From assembly GCF_020184175.1 (NCBI RefSeq), contig NC_065531.1:41313213-41377212 (forward strand): a DNA stretch of 64,000 bases. The letters are read 5' to 3'. Below are positions 36,843 through 48,355 of the stretch, one piece after another (the first letter of the stretch is position 1; each line of letters starts with the position of its first letter). Position numbers and translations under genes: made by a program. The stretch is from Aphis gossypii. Lineage: Eukaryota > Arthropoda > Insecta > Hemiptera > Aphididae. Under the pieces are notes generated by a model. The model did not search any database. It was given only the letters and a program-made list of their open reading frames with translations, and was not told the DNA's origin.

Positions 36843-37624
36843 TACAGCGTGATCACGATAAGTGGAAACATTCAATAACTTTGTACAGGCTTCATATATT
36901 TCTAATCTGCTTTTATGGCTTACTAATAAACATTATACACATTGTCAGATAATTAAAATATTTTCGTCACAATTAATTTCGAGCATGCGCACAAAAACTT
37001 TTTGTTTAAATTATATGACCTATTTATAAGCACAAATTATTTTTTTCTGTATTTTATATGAATTTTAGTGGTTGAATTCCATTTCTAAGTTAAAAATTGG
37101 CTGAGTTATAACAACTTGATTTTATTTTATTTGCACTGGTATAATAGATTATAAAATATCAATATTGGCATTGTGGGCTGGAGCTCTACTTGTTGGAATA
37201 TTAAATTTGCTCTTATGTTTAGTGGAAGGTCATCTTACATGTTTGGGAGAAGATTTAGTAAGAAATCTTACTACTAATATTTTTATTTTTATTATTACAT
37301 ATTTATTATTATTATTAAGTATTTTATAAACTGTTATACCCATGCAAATAATATAAAATCAAGTTGCTATTACTTGGGAAATTTTCAATTTAGAAAAGAA
37401 ATTCATTCACTAAAATTCATTAAAAAATAATTTGTGGTCGAAAATAGATCGTCATTTAAAAAAAAAATTTTGTGCGCATGCGTAAAATTAATTGTGACAA
37501 ATTTAGTTTAATTATCTAAAAATGTGTATAATAATGTTTATTAGTAAGCCAAAAAAGCAGAATTTAAATATATGAAACTTGCACAAAGTTATTGAGTGTT
37601 TCCACTTATCGTGATCACACTGTA
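36843..37624. mobile_element. 782-bp TA-flanked TIR element with exon-like core
   Basis: The left end TACAGCGTGATCACGATAAG is mirrored at the right end by CTTATCGTGATCACACTGTA, with TA on both outer sides (36841-36842, 37625-37626). The inverted repeats run for about 150 bp each (to about 36997, and from about 37465) and include GCATGCGCAC and TAATTGTGAC in complement. The TA duplication fits the Tc1/mariner/pogo group. The core contains a non-AT-rich, splice-site-bordered open segment (37148-37257) that looks like a host exon rather than transposase. Confidence 0.78.
37148..37257 (+). pseudogene. Exon-like segment carried by the TIR element
   Basis: A pyrimidine-rich tract and TATAATAG acceptor precede 110 open bases that end at a consensus GTAAGA donor (37258). 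The open frame gives 36 residues including ALWAGALLVGILNLLLCLVE and HLTCLGEDL: a hydrophobic membrane segment followed by a Cys-containing loop. I do not recognise the family. The combination of splice signals, higher GC and position between the TIR arms suggests capture of a host exon. Chance is not excluded. Confidence 0.35.
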
Positions 37625-37685
37625 TATATTCTAATTTAACTTAAATCTTTTTAAATTCAAGTCTTTTACCATTAAACAATAAATA

Positions 37686-39916
37686 TTATATTCTTCCTCT
37701 ACCTCTATTTATACAAGAATTGCTTTTTCTTATTCCTATAGGTATTTTACATTTAGGTGGAGGAGACTTTGGTCTAAGTACCTCAATACGGTCAGTACAA
37801 CCAGTTGTTAATTGACCATTACTAAAATATCCATTATACATTTCTGTGTTGAAGTTAGAATTAGTCAATTCAGGTCCTAAAGTAAGCCATCCTGGGCGTA
37901 TAGTACTGTCTCGACCAAATAAATGTAATCTAAGGGAAAAATCAACAGTTAAAATAGTCAATACAACAAGTAAATAACATTTACAAAAAAATTAAAACTA
38001 TAATTTATAAATTGTATAATAATATTAAAATTAAAGATATAAATATGTAATTGGCTAAAATACCTTCTTTTTCCTAGGCAAAAATGTTCAATAATATGAA
38101 ATATTTCAACAGGTTTTTCTATAGAACCATGTTCATTCTCTTCACTAATGATCAAATCAATATCAACATTAGCGTGAATATAGTCACCATCTGTAGATCG
38201 ACGAACTGTTCCTTTGATGCCCATCAAACAATGTTCCTATAATCCATAAAACTAGTCAAAATAAAATTACTACAATGGTATAATAATAGCCAACCTTCGT
38301 GCGTTGAAAGACAGCATTTGGTTCTAGGTTTTTTGAATGTCCAGGATTTTTAGAATTTGTTCGAATCCAACAAATATCTTCACAGCGTCTAAAACCCCAC
38401 CGACGTAAGCAATCACGGCCTCTATCCAAACCATCAGATGAACCACACCAAAGAAAAATAAAACTACGATTGGCAGCTAATTCGCCTAATTCTAGGTCCA
38501 TTATCTATTCAAATAATAAAAACATTAATATTTATTATGCTTAGGTAAAATAACTGACTATAAATAAGGTATACATAATAATGAAATTTAGTAGATATTA
38601 TAAATTATTTATAATTATAAATAAGGAAAACATTTGAGAGGAAAAAGCGCAGTTCAAGCTAAACAAATTAAATACTTAATTTAGTTTAAATGATTATAAT
38701 ATTAATAAAAATAATAAAATGCTTTGAGTTAATAAAAAGCTATCAAGACAAATAAACCTTTTAAGTCTATAATTGTTGGTCTTTATGGTATGTATCATTG
38801 CTAACAAGTATAGTTAAAGAGCAATAGAGATTGAGAAGATTGAAATATAAGTATGTTTAGTTGTTTTACAAAAGCTCCACTTAGGCCCGTTGCCAGATCA
38901 AATTTTCAGGTAGGGCAAAGTAAATTTTTTTTTTTTTTGGGGGGGGGGGCATTATATATAAAAACAATGACTTTCTAATATTTTTAGGGGGGCAACGCTA
39001 CCATTCGCCCCCCATGGCTACGGGCCTGGCTCCACTACTTCTTAGTTGAACACAATATTATTAAAGGGTATATTATTTATTCAAAAATAAGGATTTTATT
39101 TTTAGATAGTTTTAATTTTTATGTAAAATAATTATTAAAAAACCTGGTTCCAATTCCATAGTTTTGTATTGGTTACTCCCAAGGTTCGTTGATATTCTTC
39201 AAGTGGGGGCTCGATAAGTATAACATCAAATTTTATGTTCAATGATTTTAAGTTGTATGTGCTTAGGTCGCATTTCAGAAACATTGGAGGAGTAGCAGTT
39301 TGTTGTATAAGTTCATCCTATCAACAAATTCAAAGTATATAAAGTAAATATTTTTTCATTTTACAAAAAACTGTATGATACAAAATAATTTGTCATAGGT
39401 ATTGAAAACCTATAAGTATTAATTTCTTACATAAAAAAAGTTTAATAAACTTTAAAAATTTTCAATTTCATTTTTTTAATAATACCTTTAGACGAATCAA
39501 TTCCCTTAGCTTAGGATATTCTTCAAATCTGTCAGTAAGGCCCACATCTCTTATAAAATTTTGTGGGCGTTGACCAGTATCAACAAAATGTTGGCAATAA
39601 TCATTATGCGGATTCGACGATTGTGTGCCTTTGAGAAATGTTGACGAATCATTGTATGTATGTTCTGGACTCTTTGGTTGGGCATTACATTTATTTATTA
39701 CTTTACGAACAGAACTCATTGGCATATCCTCTCTATGAGTATTCAAAGCTCGTCGTAATTGTTGAACATCAGAAAACCCAAGCTATGAATAACAATTTAA
39801 AAAAATATATGATACATATTTTCTTTAAATAAATTCTTTGTAAATTTTACCATTTTTGCTAACAATTTTTTTCTTTTTTTAGATTGTTCTTTTAACATTT
39901 TCAATGTTTCACTCAT
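37686..39916 (-). CDS. METTL14: N6-adenosine-methyltransferase non-catalytic subunit METTL14
   Basis: METTL14 pairs with METTL3 in the nuclear m6A writer; it holds the RNA and supports METTL3 catalysis rather than methylating itself. Exons (minus): 39916-39851, 39782-39486, 39317-39144, 38504-38295, 38236-38064 and 37929-37686, giving 387 residues. Conserved stretches in order: STFLKGTQSSNPHNDYCQHF, RDVGLTDRFEEYPKLREL, FDVILIEPPLEEY (the EPPL motif that replaces the catalytic DPPW of METTL3), RSFIFLWCGSSDGLD, RRCEDICWIRTN, HCLMGIKGTVRRSTDGD, IEIFHIIEHFCLG-type and LFGRDSTIRPGWLT. The C-terminal RGG tail of vertebrates (human 456 residues) is reduced to RGRGRI. Intron 3 carries a MITE. Head to head with PPP5. 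Confidence 0.95.
38882..39028. mobile_element. hAT-type MITE in METTL14 intron 3
   Basis: The ends are TAGGCCCGTTGCCA and the complement of TGGCTACGGGCCTG (CAGGCCCGTAGCCA). Both flanks read GCTCCACT (38874-38881, 39029-39036), a perfect 8-bp target duplication. A long G-run (38939-38949) lies inside. It shares its terminal sequence with the element at 44838-45070. Confidence 0.85.
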
Positions 39917-40717
39917 AATTGAGAATTTTTATTTCTAATTGAAGTCAAAAAAAAAATGAAAAGAAATATCGTTATTTATTTTATAATACAATCTATATTG
40001 AAGTGTAACTATATTATAATAAATATATAAATAAAGTCTTAAAAAACTAATAACAATATAAAATACTTCGATGGTCAAGAATCAAGATACAAGGGGTAGA
40101 TGCCAGAGCCCAGAATGCCAGATTCACATCAATAATCATGAAAACATGGAAATAGAGAAAAGCTTCGCGATTACTAATTTCCCTATAATCTATTATCTTA
40201 TATCTATATTATTTAATTTATATATTTTATAATTTATTTGATTTTCATTTATCACGTGTTTACCGTTTATCGAGAAGTTGTTTAGATTGTTGCCAACCTA
40301 ATTTTAAATTAACATTTTCGGAAATTATTTAAAACTATATTCCAGAGTTATGTGCTAAAAAAAGTAAAATATGGTTGTATCAGCCAAAAAGTTAATTTTT
40401 TAAAATAAATTATTTATAATATTCTCTATAAGATAAAAATAACTAAGTTACTAATAAATAATCCATTATTTAATTAATACTTTGATAAGTATATATCACG
40501 TGTTTATCACGAACACACTGTAATTTTTTTTTATTAATAAATAAACAAAATACAATTTTATTCTCGCTTAAAATTACCAATTTTCCTCAGTAAGTACTCG
40601 ATTAGTGATTATTTGTATTCAATTTTTTAATTTTTTTTTTTTTGAACCAGAATTTTTGTGTTTGAATTATTTATTTGTTCCTTTTAGTTTTGTTGTTATC
40701 TTATAAAATTTACCAAA
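39917..40717. promoter_or_regulatory. Divergent METTL14/PPP5 promoter with duplicated E-box
   Basis: About 800 bp separate the two start codons. The 12-mer ATCACGTGTTTA occurs twice (40251-40262 and 40495-40506), each with a palindromic CACGTG core (40253-40258, 40497-40502), the site of Myc/USF/MITF or clock bHLH factors. Short TTTATC repeats surround both. Assignment to either gene is inference. Confidence 0.45.
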
Positions 40718-42199
40718 ATGAACGGCGAGTGCAAGTTGGATTATCGCGAAGCGGACATCACCCATGCTGAGCGCTTGAAAGAAGAAGCTAATGTCCATTT
40801 CTCCGCTAAACGTTATGCAGATGCCATCGATTTCTATTCCAAAGCTATTGCGATGTGTGAAAGTTCGTCGACGAAACCTCACAATTTCGCAGCGTACTAT
40901 GCAAACCGTAGCTTTGCTCATTCCAAAACCGAAGCATACGGTTACGCCTTGGCCGACGCAACCAAAGCTATACAGCTCGATCCTAAATACTTGAAGGGAT
41001 ATTATCGTCGTGCAACAGCATATATGTCGCTCGGAAAGTTCAAGGAAGCGCTAAAAGACTATGAAGTGGTCGTGAAGGCGTTGCCCAATGACAAGGATGC
41101 TAATCGCAAGTATACTGAATGTAATAAATTGGTCAAACGGTTGGCTTTTGAAAAAGCCATATCTGTAGAAGACACTAAGAGCGTTTCTGAACAAATAGAT
41201 ATTGAATCGATGAATATCGAAAATGATTATAGTGGACCATGCTTAAATGATGGGAAAGTCACACTCGAATTTATGAAAGAACTCATTAAAACTTACCGAG
41301 AACAGGGTAAGTTGCATAAAAAATATGCTTACAAAATACTGTTGGATGTCAAAAAATATTTAGAAAAACAACCAACACTTGTTCATATAAATATTAAGTC
41401 TGATGAGAAATTTACTGTGTGTGGCGATATTCATGGTCAGTTCTACGATCTGTTGAACATATTTGAATTGAATGGTTTACCATCAGATACAAATCCTTAT
41501 TTATTTAATGGTGATTTTGTTGACCGAGGATCATTTTCAGTTGAATGTATTTTCACCTTGTTTGGATTTAAACTTCTTTTTCCTGATAAATTCTTTATGT
41601 CTCGTGGTAACCATGAAAGTGTTACTATGAATAGAATGTATGGATTTGAAGGCGAGGTTAAGTCTAAATATTCAGTTGAAATGGCTAACCTTTTCACAGA
41701 AGTTTACAACTGGCTTCCTCTTGCCCACTGCATCAACAGACGTGTTCTAGTCATGCATGGTGGTTTGTTTTCGAAAGATAATGTTACATTAAAGGATATT
41801 GAAAATATTTACCGAAATAGACAACCACCAGAAGAAGGACTGATGTGCGACATGTTATGGTCAGATCCTCAAGATGCCCCAGGACGTTCTCCAAGTAAAC
41901 GCGGTGTCGGAGTCCAATTTGGACCAGATGTCACCAAATCATTTGTTGAACTGAACAACTTAGATTATATTATCCGTAGCCATGAGGTCAAAGCTAAAGG
42001 CTATGAAGAAGCACATGATTCCAAATGTATTACTGTGTTTTCTGCTCCAAATTATTGTGACACAATGGGTAACAAAGGAGCATTCATTACACTCGAGGGA
42101 AAATGCCTTAAGCCAAAGTTTACAACATACACTGCTGTATCTCATCCACCTGTGAAACCTTTAATGTATGCAAACTCTTTAGTAAACTTATTCTGTTAG
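40718..42199 (+). CDS. PPP5C: Serine/threonine protein phosphatase 5 (intronless)
   Basis: PP5 dephosphorylates Hsp90 clients and co-chaperones; its N-terminal TPRs bind the Hsp90 tail and mask the active site. This is a single open frame of 493 residues (human 499). Three TPR units occupy about residues 13-135 (AERLKEEANVHFSAKRYADA, AAYYANRSFAHSKTEAYGYA, LKGYYRRATAYMSLGKFKEA). The metallophosphatase domain has GDIHGQ (about 235), GDFVDRG (about 265), RGNHE (about 296), HGG (about 347) and RSHE (about 420), so all metal-binding motifs are intact. The start is the first ATG after in-frame stops. Lack of any intron, and more GC-rich codons in the TPR half, set it apart from the exon-rich neighbours. 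Poly(A) signal at 42263. Confidence 0.95.
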   Translation: MNGECKLDYREADITHAERLKEEANVHFSAKRYADAIDFYSKAIAMCESSSTKPHNFAAYYANRSFAHSKTEAYGYALADATKAIQLDPKYLKGYYRRATAYMSLGKFKEALKDYEVVVKALPNDKDANRKYTECNKLVKRLAFEKAISVEDTKSVSEQIDIESMNIENDYSGPCLNDGKVTLEFMKELIKTYREQGKLHKKYAYKILLDVKKYLEKQPTLVHINIKSDEKFTVCGDIHGQFYDLLNIFELNGLPSDTNPYLFNGDFVDRGSFSVECIFTLFGFKLLFPDKFFMSRGNHESVTMNRMYGFEGEVKSKYSVEMANLFTEVYNWLPLAHCINRRVLVMHGGLFSKDNVTLKDIENIYRNRQPPEEGLMCDMLWSDPQDAPGRSPSKRGVGVQFGPDVTKSFVELNNLDYIIRSHEVKAKGYEEAHDSKCITVFSAPNYCDTMGNKGAFITLEGKCLKPKFTTYTAVSHPPVKPLMYANSLVNLFC

Positions 42200-42262
42200 C
42201 CGAATGAAACTTTTTGTAATTTATATACAAGTTATTCTTGTTGATTTGTTTGCCTTACTCAA

Positions 42263-42268
42263 AATAAA
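42263..42268 (+). terminator. Poly(A) signal of PPP5
   Basis: AATAAA lies 64 bases after the stop. PPP5 and the convergent EAF coding region are only 223 bp apart, so the two 3' UTRs must be short or overlap. Confidence 0.6.
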
Positions 42269-42422
42269 GTACATTTTTGTAATTATTTTTATTTTTAATC
42301 AAAAGAGATTTAAGTAGGTTTAAAAATACATAATTATAAGAATTTTTTTTATTGTTGATGCACGACTGAACGGCTTCGATTTGGGGTATTTGGTATTTAA
42401 TTAAATCGCCGCAAAATGGCAG

Positions 42423-45400
42423 TCAGTCTGAATCCGTTTCGGAAAGTTGAAGATCTTCATCTAAAATACGTCCTGGATCTACTAGACGACCTTTAAAGCC
42501 TAAAGTAAAGGTATTGATATGTAATAAATAATAATGAAATGTTAAATATACTATAAATAAGTTTAGGTACCATTAGTGTTTGGAGAATTAAATATGGGTG
42601 AAGGGTGTTTTTCTACGGTTTTTTGAGAAACAGGAGGAGGAGGAGGTGTTGTTGAATCATCACTGTCGCTGTCTGATGAACTACTTGATCCAGAATCGCT
42701 AGATGATTCACTAAGTTCTAAGCTTCTAGCTGCAGGGACCAAATCATCGTAGGACTAGAAAATTAAAAATAATTATTAATAAAGTGAAATACATGTAGAA
42801 AATAGGAAAACATTAATTATACAAAATATATATCAAAACTTAAATTTTGTTTCATGTACTTAATATTTTATTTTATAAGTATATAATATATATATATTAA
42901 ATATTCAATCTCAAGTCTTAATATCTAAAAATTGAGAAATTACAAATTCAATTTTAAAAATTAATCAGTGAATAATATCGTAAAATTTTCAAGAATTGTT
43001 AAAAGATTGTCGATTTATTATTGTTAAGTATGATTAAAAAAAACATATATAAAACAACTATAAATTATATGCAATTGACCTATTTATTGTTGGTAAAAAT
43101 GCAAATATAACAAAAAATATTTTATTCTATGTATTCAAGAAAAGTTGTTTTTTTTTTATATTGTTAAAATAAGTACACATAATAATATAACAGGTATGAC
43201 TAATTAAAAATGAGATTACTGGCTAAAAAAAACCTAAGTCTCATAAGGTAATTATTGACTACAAAAGCATAATCTGTTTTGGCCAATTATTTAATGATTT
43301 TTAAACTGGATACTAAGTACATCATATACTTAGTATAAGACAACAATCTATAGTTTATTACTCACATACACATACCCGAGTTTTTGAGTGACAAAAATAT
43401 AATGGAAGATGTTATATATCTGAGACAACCTAGTAGATCAATTATTGTTAATATCAATAGAAAATGTTCATTATTTTTTTTTAGGTTTCTCAGTATTCAA
43501 CCTCACCATATCTACCAAATTATAATTAATTTCATTTATTCCCAAATATGAAAACAAAAGCCTATTAAAGCATAGCTTTAAAAAATAGAAGGTGTAAGCA
43601 GCAGCAATCCTATTTTTAAATTATCATGATTAGCATAATTTAAATTTAAAAAGCCATACATACAAGAAAAAAATATAAATTTAGTAAATGTAACATATTT
43701 TATTTATTATTATTATTATTTTTAATATTCTAGATACTTTTGGTATGATCATGTTTAGATCATTGACACAAAAAATAATACTAGTTTAGTAATAAATATT
43801 GTACTATAAGATACTTAAGTCCTAATACATTTCAGGTGTCTATGATATTCAAGGAATTAAAACTAGACTTACCACAAAAATACATTTTTGTGAAACAAAC
43901 ATATATTTGTAATTGAAAGTACATTTAAACGTCATAAGAAACTTTATAATGTAACGAGAACCAACAATGTTTTATAAATACTAATAAAATGTATAGCAAT
44001 TAATAAGGTTTTATTTGAATAACATAGATTATGGAGATTTCAAGGTAGTATTTATTTTATCTGATCCTTACCCTTAAGCCACTTGGCAAAGTTGTATTTA
44101 GCAAAACAAATCTTATAAAGTTGGAGTGAATTTTGTATATTTTCAAACTTTAAGTCAAGAACATAGTAAAGGTTTTATGTTGTCTCTTTTAAACACTATT
44201 TCTTCAATTCTCTGGGATAAGTGGGGAAGTTTAAATTGTAGTATTTACATATTATGTAAACAATACTTACACATGAAACTTACAAATTGAAATATCATAT
44301 AAGAGCCAAACATACTACATAAATAATATTCTTAACTTTAAGTTTAAAAATAAGTTGATTCATTATAATATTAAAGTTAACAGAATATTGGTTTTAGTGG
44401 ACATAAATTTTTTATAATATAGCACATGACAGAACACAAATATTGCATTGGCATCACTTTAATGATTATGTTTATGAATTAAGAATAAAAAGATCTATAC
44501 AAAATAGTTAAAATATTTACTAGTATTGATAATAAAACCCAAAATTATTGTATTTTTTTTTCAAAAAATTATTTAAATAATATAGTTTAGAACTACAAAG
44601 TGATCTTTTAATGAATTAACATTGAACTTTTTAACTTTGAAATAATACATTATTTTTATGATATATTTTTATCTTTGATTTTTTTTTACTTTTTGAATGA
44701 CAACATAAATTTTTAATTTCATATTCTAAAGTAAAATATTTTTTGGAGTATTTTAATGCATAAAAATTGAAAATTCAGATGAGCTAATAAGTATTAAAAA
44801 GTTTAGTTGAGCATAGTTGAATGAAATGTAGTGTGAGCAGGCACGTAGCCAGGGGGGATGTTATAGGTGTAATATTACCTCCCCTGAACCGTGGTATACT
44901 TAATATGTTTTATCAAGATAATGATGCATCATAAGCATGATTTATCTTAAATCGATATATGTGAAAATTTTAAATACACGTAAAGTAATCAATTGTGTGT
45001 GTATTATTTTGTCAATTAATTTTGAATAACACCCCCCCCCCTCCTTAGAAAATTTCTAGCTACGCGCCTGAGTACGTCAGCACACATAAAATGTTGTTTT
45101 ACTGTTTCAATCATCTTAACTTTAAATCCTTATAACAGTTATCTCATTAAAAATGTATTATAGTGTTAAAAATACTACATTTTATCTATAATTACTAATA
45201 GTATTTTTGTATTATAAGCTTCAATTAGAAAAATTATAGTCTGTAGATAGAAATAACATAATGAAAACTTACTTCTGTTTTAATATCTGTTTTAATGTCC
45301 GTTTTGATATCAGATAACGAAAAACTGGGATGTGCTTGGGAATCAAACCCAGTCATTGAGCAATCATCATCATTTAGTAATGGGAGACTGGAAGACATTG

Positions 45401-46620
45401 GAGATTCCGACCTGTAATAAAGAAAATTTAACATTTTATAAGAACAATCCCGGTGTTTGTTTATCATTTATGAAAAGTATAAAACAAATGATTGGAGTTA
45501 CTATTATTATAATTTTGAGCATCATAATTACATGAAAAATTGCGGTGATTTATTCATATGTTGAGCATTGTTTGGTGGTGACAAATTTGCCACTTTGGGT
45601 GACTGAGAAGCTTTTTTGGGTGATTTTTTAACTTGTTTTTTTTGTTGTATTTTGCCTTTCAATCGTTTATCTACAGTTGCTGTCCTATTTTTTTCAGACA
45701 GAACTGGATTAATCTGTACTATAGGTTTTTGTGGTTTCTCAACCGCATTTCTAAAAATTGTATATAAATGTATATTACATATCAACAATCATTTAAACTT
45801 TGATAAATTATAGACAATATTTACCTGGTTGATTTGAGTTGTACATTAGTAGTGAGTTTTTCTAATGTTATTTCTCCAGTCGTATGGTCTATAATAAGAA
45901 CACATTCTTTTGTGTAATCTTTGTGCGACCCTTTATACACTGTGTGTGCTGCACCAGCACCATCAAAGTTGGGTAATGAAACTGTAACTTCACGATTTGC
46001 CGAACTTATATCAACACTAGCTGGTTTGTTTATATCTACACTTGCAGGTTTGAAATCATCTGAAAATGATTTATTTGAGTTAGGTTATGAATATTGAGTT
46101 AGTATTAGTATTTCTAATATAAATTTTATTTTAAAAATTCCAGATGTAATAGACAGATTTTAGAAATTTAGAAATCTGTTTTTTACAGTGTTATTATCTA
46201 TTAATTATTATAAAATACTCATTTTCAAAATTATACAACAATGGATATTCATTATAATCTAATCCATACGCATTGTGTATGCATTCAATTTAAATAATAT
46301 TCTCTAGGCTCATCTATTTGTTTACCTCTGCTAACTACAAATAATTTTAAACATACTACAAGAGGCTTTAAGTCTGGGATTAATAAATTAGATATAAAAC
46401 GGAATCACAAAATTAATCCCACATAACGTTGGTAGGAAATAGTTACCTATTAAGTATTAGTCAGTATTGATGAAGGTAATCAATTTTATATTTATGAAAG
46501 CATTAACTTACACCGTAACGTATGGAATCCAGGACCTTTTCCGGAAAACGTCGAGCCGAGTTTAAGTTCGGCTGGCTCGCTGCCGAATGATTCCAGTGAA
46601 TCAAATAATTCATCGTCCAT
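42423..46620 (-). CDS. Eaf: ELL-associated factor (EAF)
   Basis: EAF stimulates the elongation factor ELL and is part of super and little elongation complexes at RNA polymerase II. Exons (minus): 46620-46512, 46059-45825, 45750-45532, 45411-45273, 42754-42571 and 42499-42423, giving 320 residues. The N-terminal ELL-binding domain shows KLGSTF, GFHTLRYDFKPASVD, VTVSLPNF, VYKGSHKDYTKECVLIIDH and TGEITLEKL, as in human EAF1. The rest is low complexity: a Lys-rich block, three D-I-K-T units, then an acidic Ser run (SESSDSGSSSSSDSDSDD). The end DEDLQLSETDSD matches the conserved EAF tail (LQLSESGSDSDD). Intron 4 is 2.5 kb and carries a MITE. The start ATG lies 20 bases into the conserved MDDELFDS exon region and is in a GC-rich patch. 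Confidence 0.92.
44838..45070. mobile_element. MITE of the CAGGCxCGTAGCC family in EAF intron 4
   Basis: The left end CAGGCACGTAGCCAGG and the complement of the right end (CAGGCGCGTAGCTAGA) form a terminal repeat. The flanks AGTGTGAG and AGTACGTC match weakly (5 of 8), so the target duplication has decayed. Inside is a poly-C tract (about 45031-45041). Related to 38882-39028. Confidence 0.65.
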
Positions 46621-48331
46621 TAGATACGTGTCGTTTACAAACGAAAGAGTTGAAATGAACAATTCACTAGATCAGTAGATCAGTTCAGCGAACGATTCTA
46701 CAATCTCCATTCACCGAATATGTCAATGGTTGTGCTAAGGAATCACCTAAACGTTTCATGACAATACGGAACGGATACGGTGCTATTGATAACCACAGCG
46801 CGGTCGTGTTGATACTTCCGTTATCCAGAGAAACGTTGCAGCGCGCGCGGAACGGAGCGTATCAGTAACATTTGACGTTGAAATTTCTGTGTTGAATTAA
46901 TACGCGACAACACTCCGTGGTCAGATAACCGTTATCAATCTCAGGAACGGCCTCGAAAATCCGAAATATTAATTGTTATTTGTTTGCCATTATAGCCTCT
47001 AGGTAATACTATGTACTATAATATTATTATTATTTATTATAGTGTATCAACTATCAAGGACTAATGTCTAATACTAATTACTAAATAATGTGTATAGTAC
47101 GACACATTTTGTCTAATACTTTGGTATGAGATAGTGAGATACACTATACAGTGTATAATATAAAAATAATAAATGTGTAATAACCGAACTGTTTTCAAGT
47201 TTTAACATTTATTTACAACATCATTTAGACAAAACCGTACAGTAACTTTTATTGTAATGTTTTATTAATAAAATTAATAAATAATTAGTTTGTTACATAC
47301 TTAGTAATTACCTACTATGATATTAACATAGAAGATTTTATTTATAAATTTACGTTTATGTGTATGGTTTAAATAGATTTTTGGGGTGGTATGGTGGCAT
47401 AAAACCCTCATTGGTAATCTAAGGCTTAACACATATTATGCTGTACGAAAAATTTGTATTTTAATCTCTGTAGTATATTACGAGTACAATTACTGATTCA
47501 CCATACTACTGGAGTCTAGAGTACTAGAACACAGTAGTAGAAGAGTAAGAAGACCTTCGGTAGTTCCGAAAACTGAGATTAAAATATATAATATAATATT
47601 ATAATGAACAATGAACATGCACTTTCGATTCACAAGTGAAAATTAATTTTTGACAGACGAACGATTCTTAGCAGTCCTGCACTTCTGCGTCAACAAAATT
47701 CGTCAAAATCACGATAATTTAAAATTGTTAAAGCCGAAGCTTAAAAATTTAGAATACAAAGTTACACACAAGTAGTTTATATTGAAACCAATAAATTTAA
47801 AAAATATAAGCATAACTTTTTTTTATAGACATTTTAAGTTCAAGTTTTAATGAATTTACATATTTGGACTTATATACACCAGTATATTACCATATTTGGA
47901 GTTATAATTTTATAATTTTATTAGTTCAAAAATATTATTCGAGGGACATAAAACCTTCAGGTATATATGTTATTTTATTTTTTACCTAGGTAACAATAAT
48001 AATATTTACTAATGTTATGTTTTCGACTAAAATTAGTTCAACTCACTACTCATAGTTTATAGTAAAATAGGTGTTATAAAACTCTATCCCAGAATCCACA
48101 GAAGAATAAAAGCCTAGCCAGCTCAGGAAAACAATAGTAAACAAAACAATTGCTATAGTTGCTAAAGAGAAAAGATGGGCTTAGAAAAAAATGTTGGAAA
48201 GTCTTTAAAAAGATCACGACCCAAGAAAAATTTTCAAAGAATGCAAATAATTACAAAAAGATTATCAAGATAATCTCAAACACCTAGGTATAAAAAAAAA
48301 AATAACATAATGAATTGATGACCTGCTGACC

Positions 48332-48355
48332 ACGAATTAAGATATCTTAATTCGT
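48332..48355. repeat. 24-bp perfect palindrome
   Basis: The half-site ACGAATTAAGAT is followed directly by its exact complement, ATCTTAATTCGT. The motif TATCTTAATTCGTA recurs at 23382-23395, where it is the right arm of a gapped inverted repeat (left arm AATTAAGATA, 23361-23370). It may be the hairpin end of a dispersed element. Confidence 0.55.

Larger units (their letters stand above)
32680..37685. other. Convergent spacer between the FAM120 gene and METTL14
   Basis: AATAAA at 32683-32688, directly after the FAM120 stop, could end that mRNA. An AGC/GTAAGT donor-like site follows at once, so a 3'-UTR intron is also possible. The rest is AT-rich and holds the TA-flanked element 36843-37624. 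A hAT-like end fragment may lie near 34952. No conserved host exon is seen outside that element. Confidence 0.5.

Noticed and set aside
46780..46945. Possible inverted repeat (TTGATAACC ... GTTATCAA) in the EAF promoter patch
   Set aside because: Only about 8 bases pair well; more likely chance within a GC-rich promoter.
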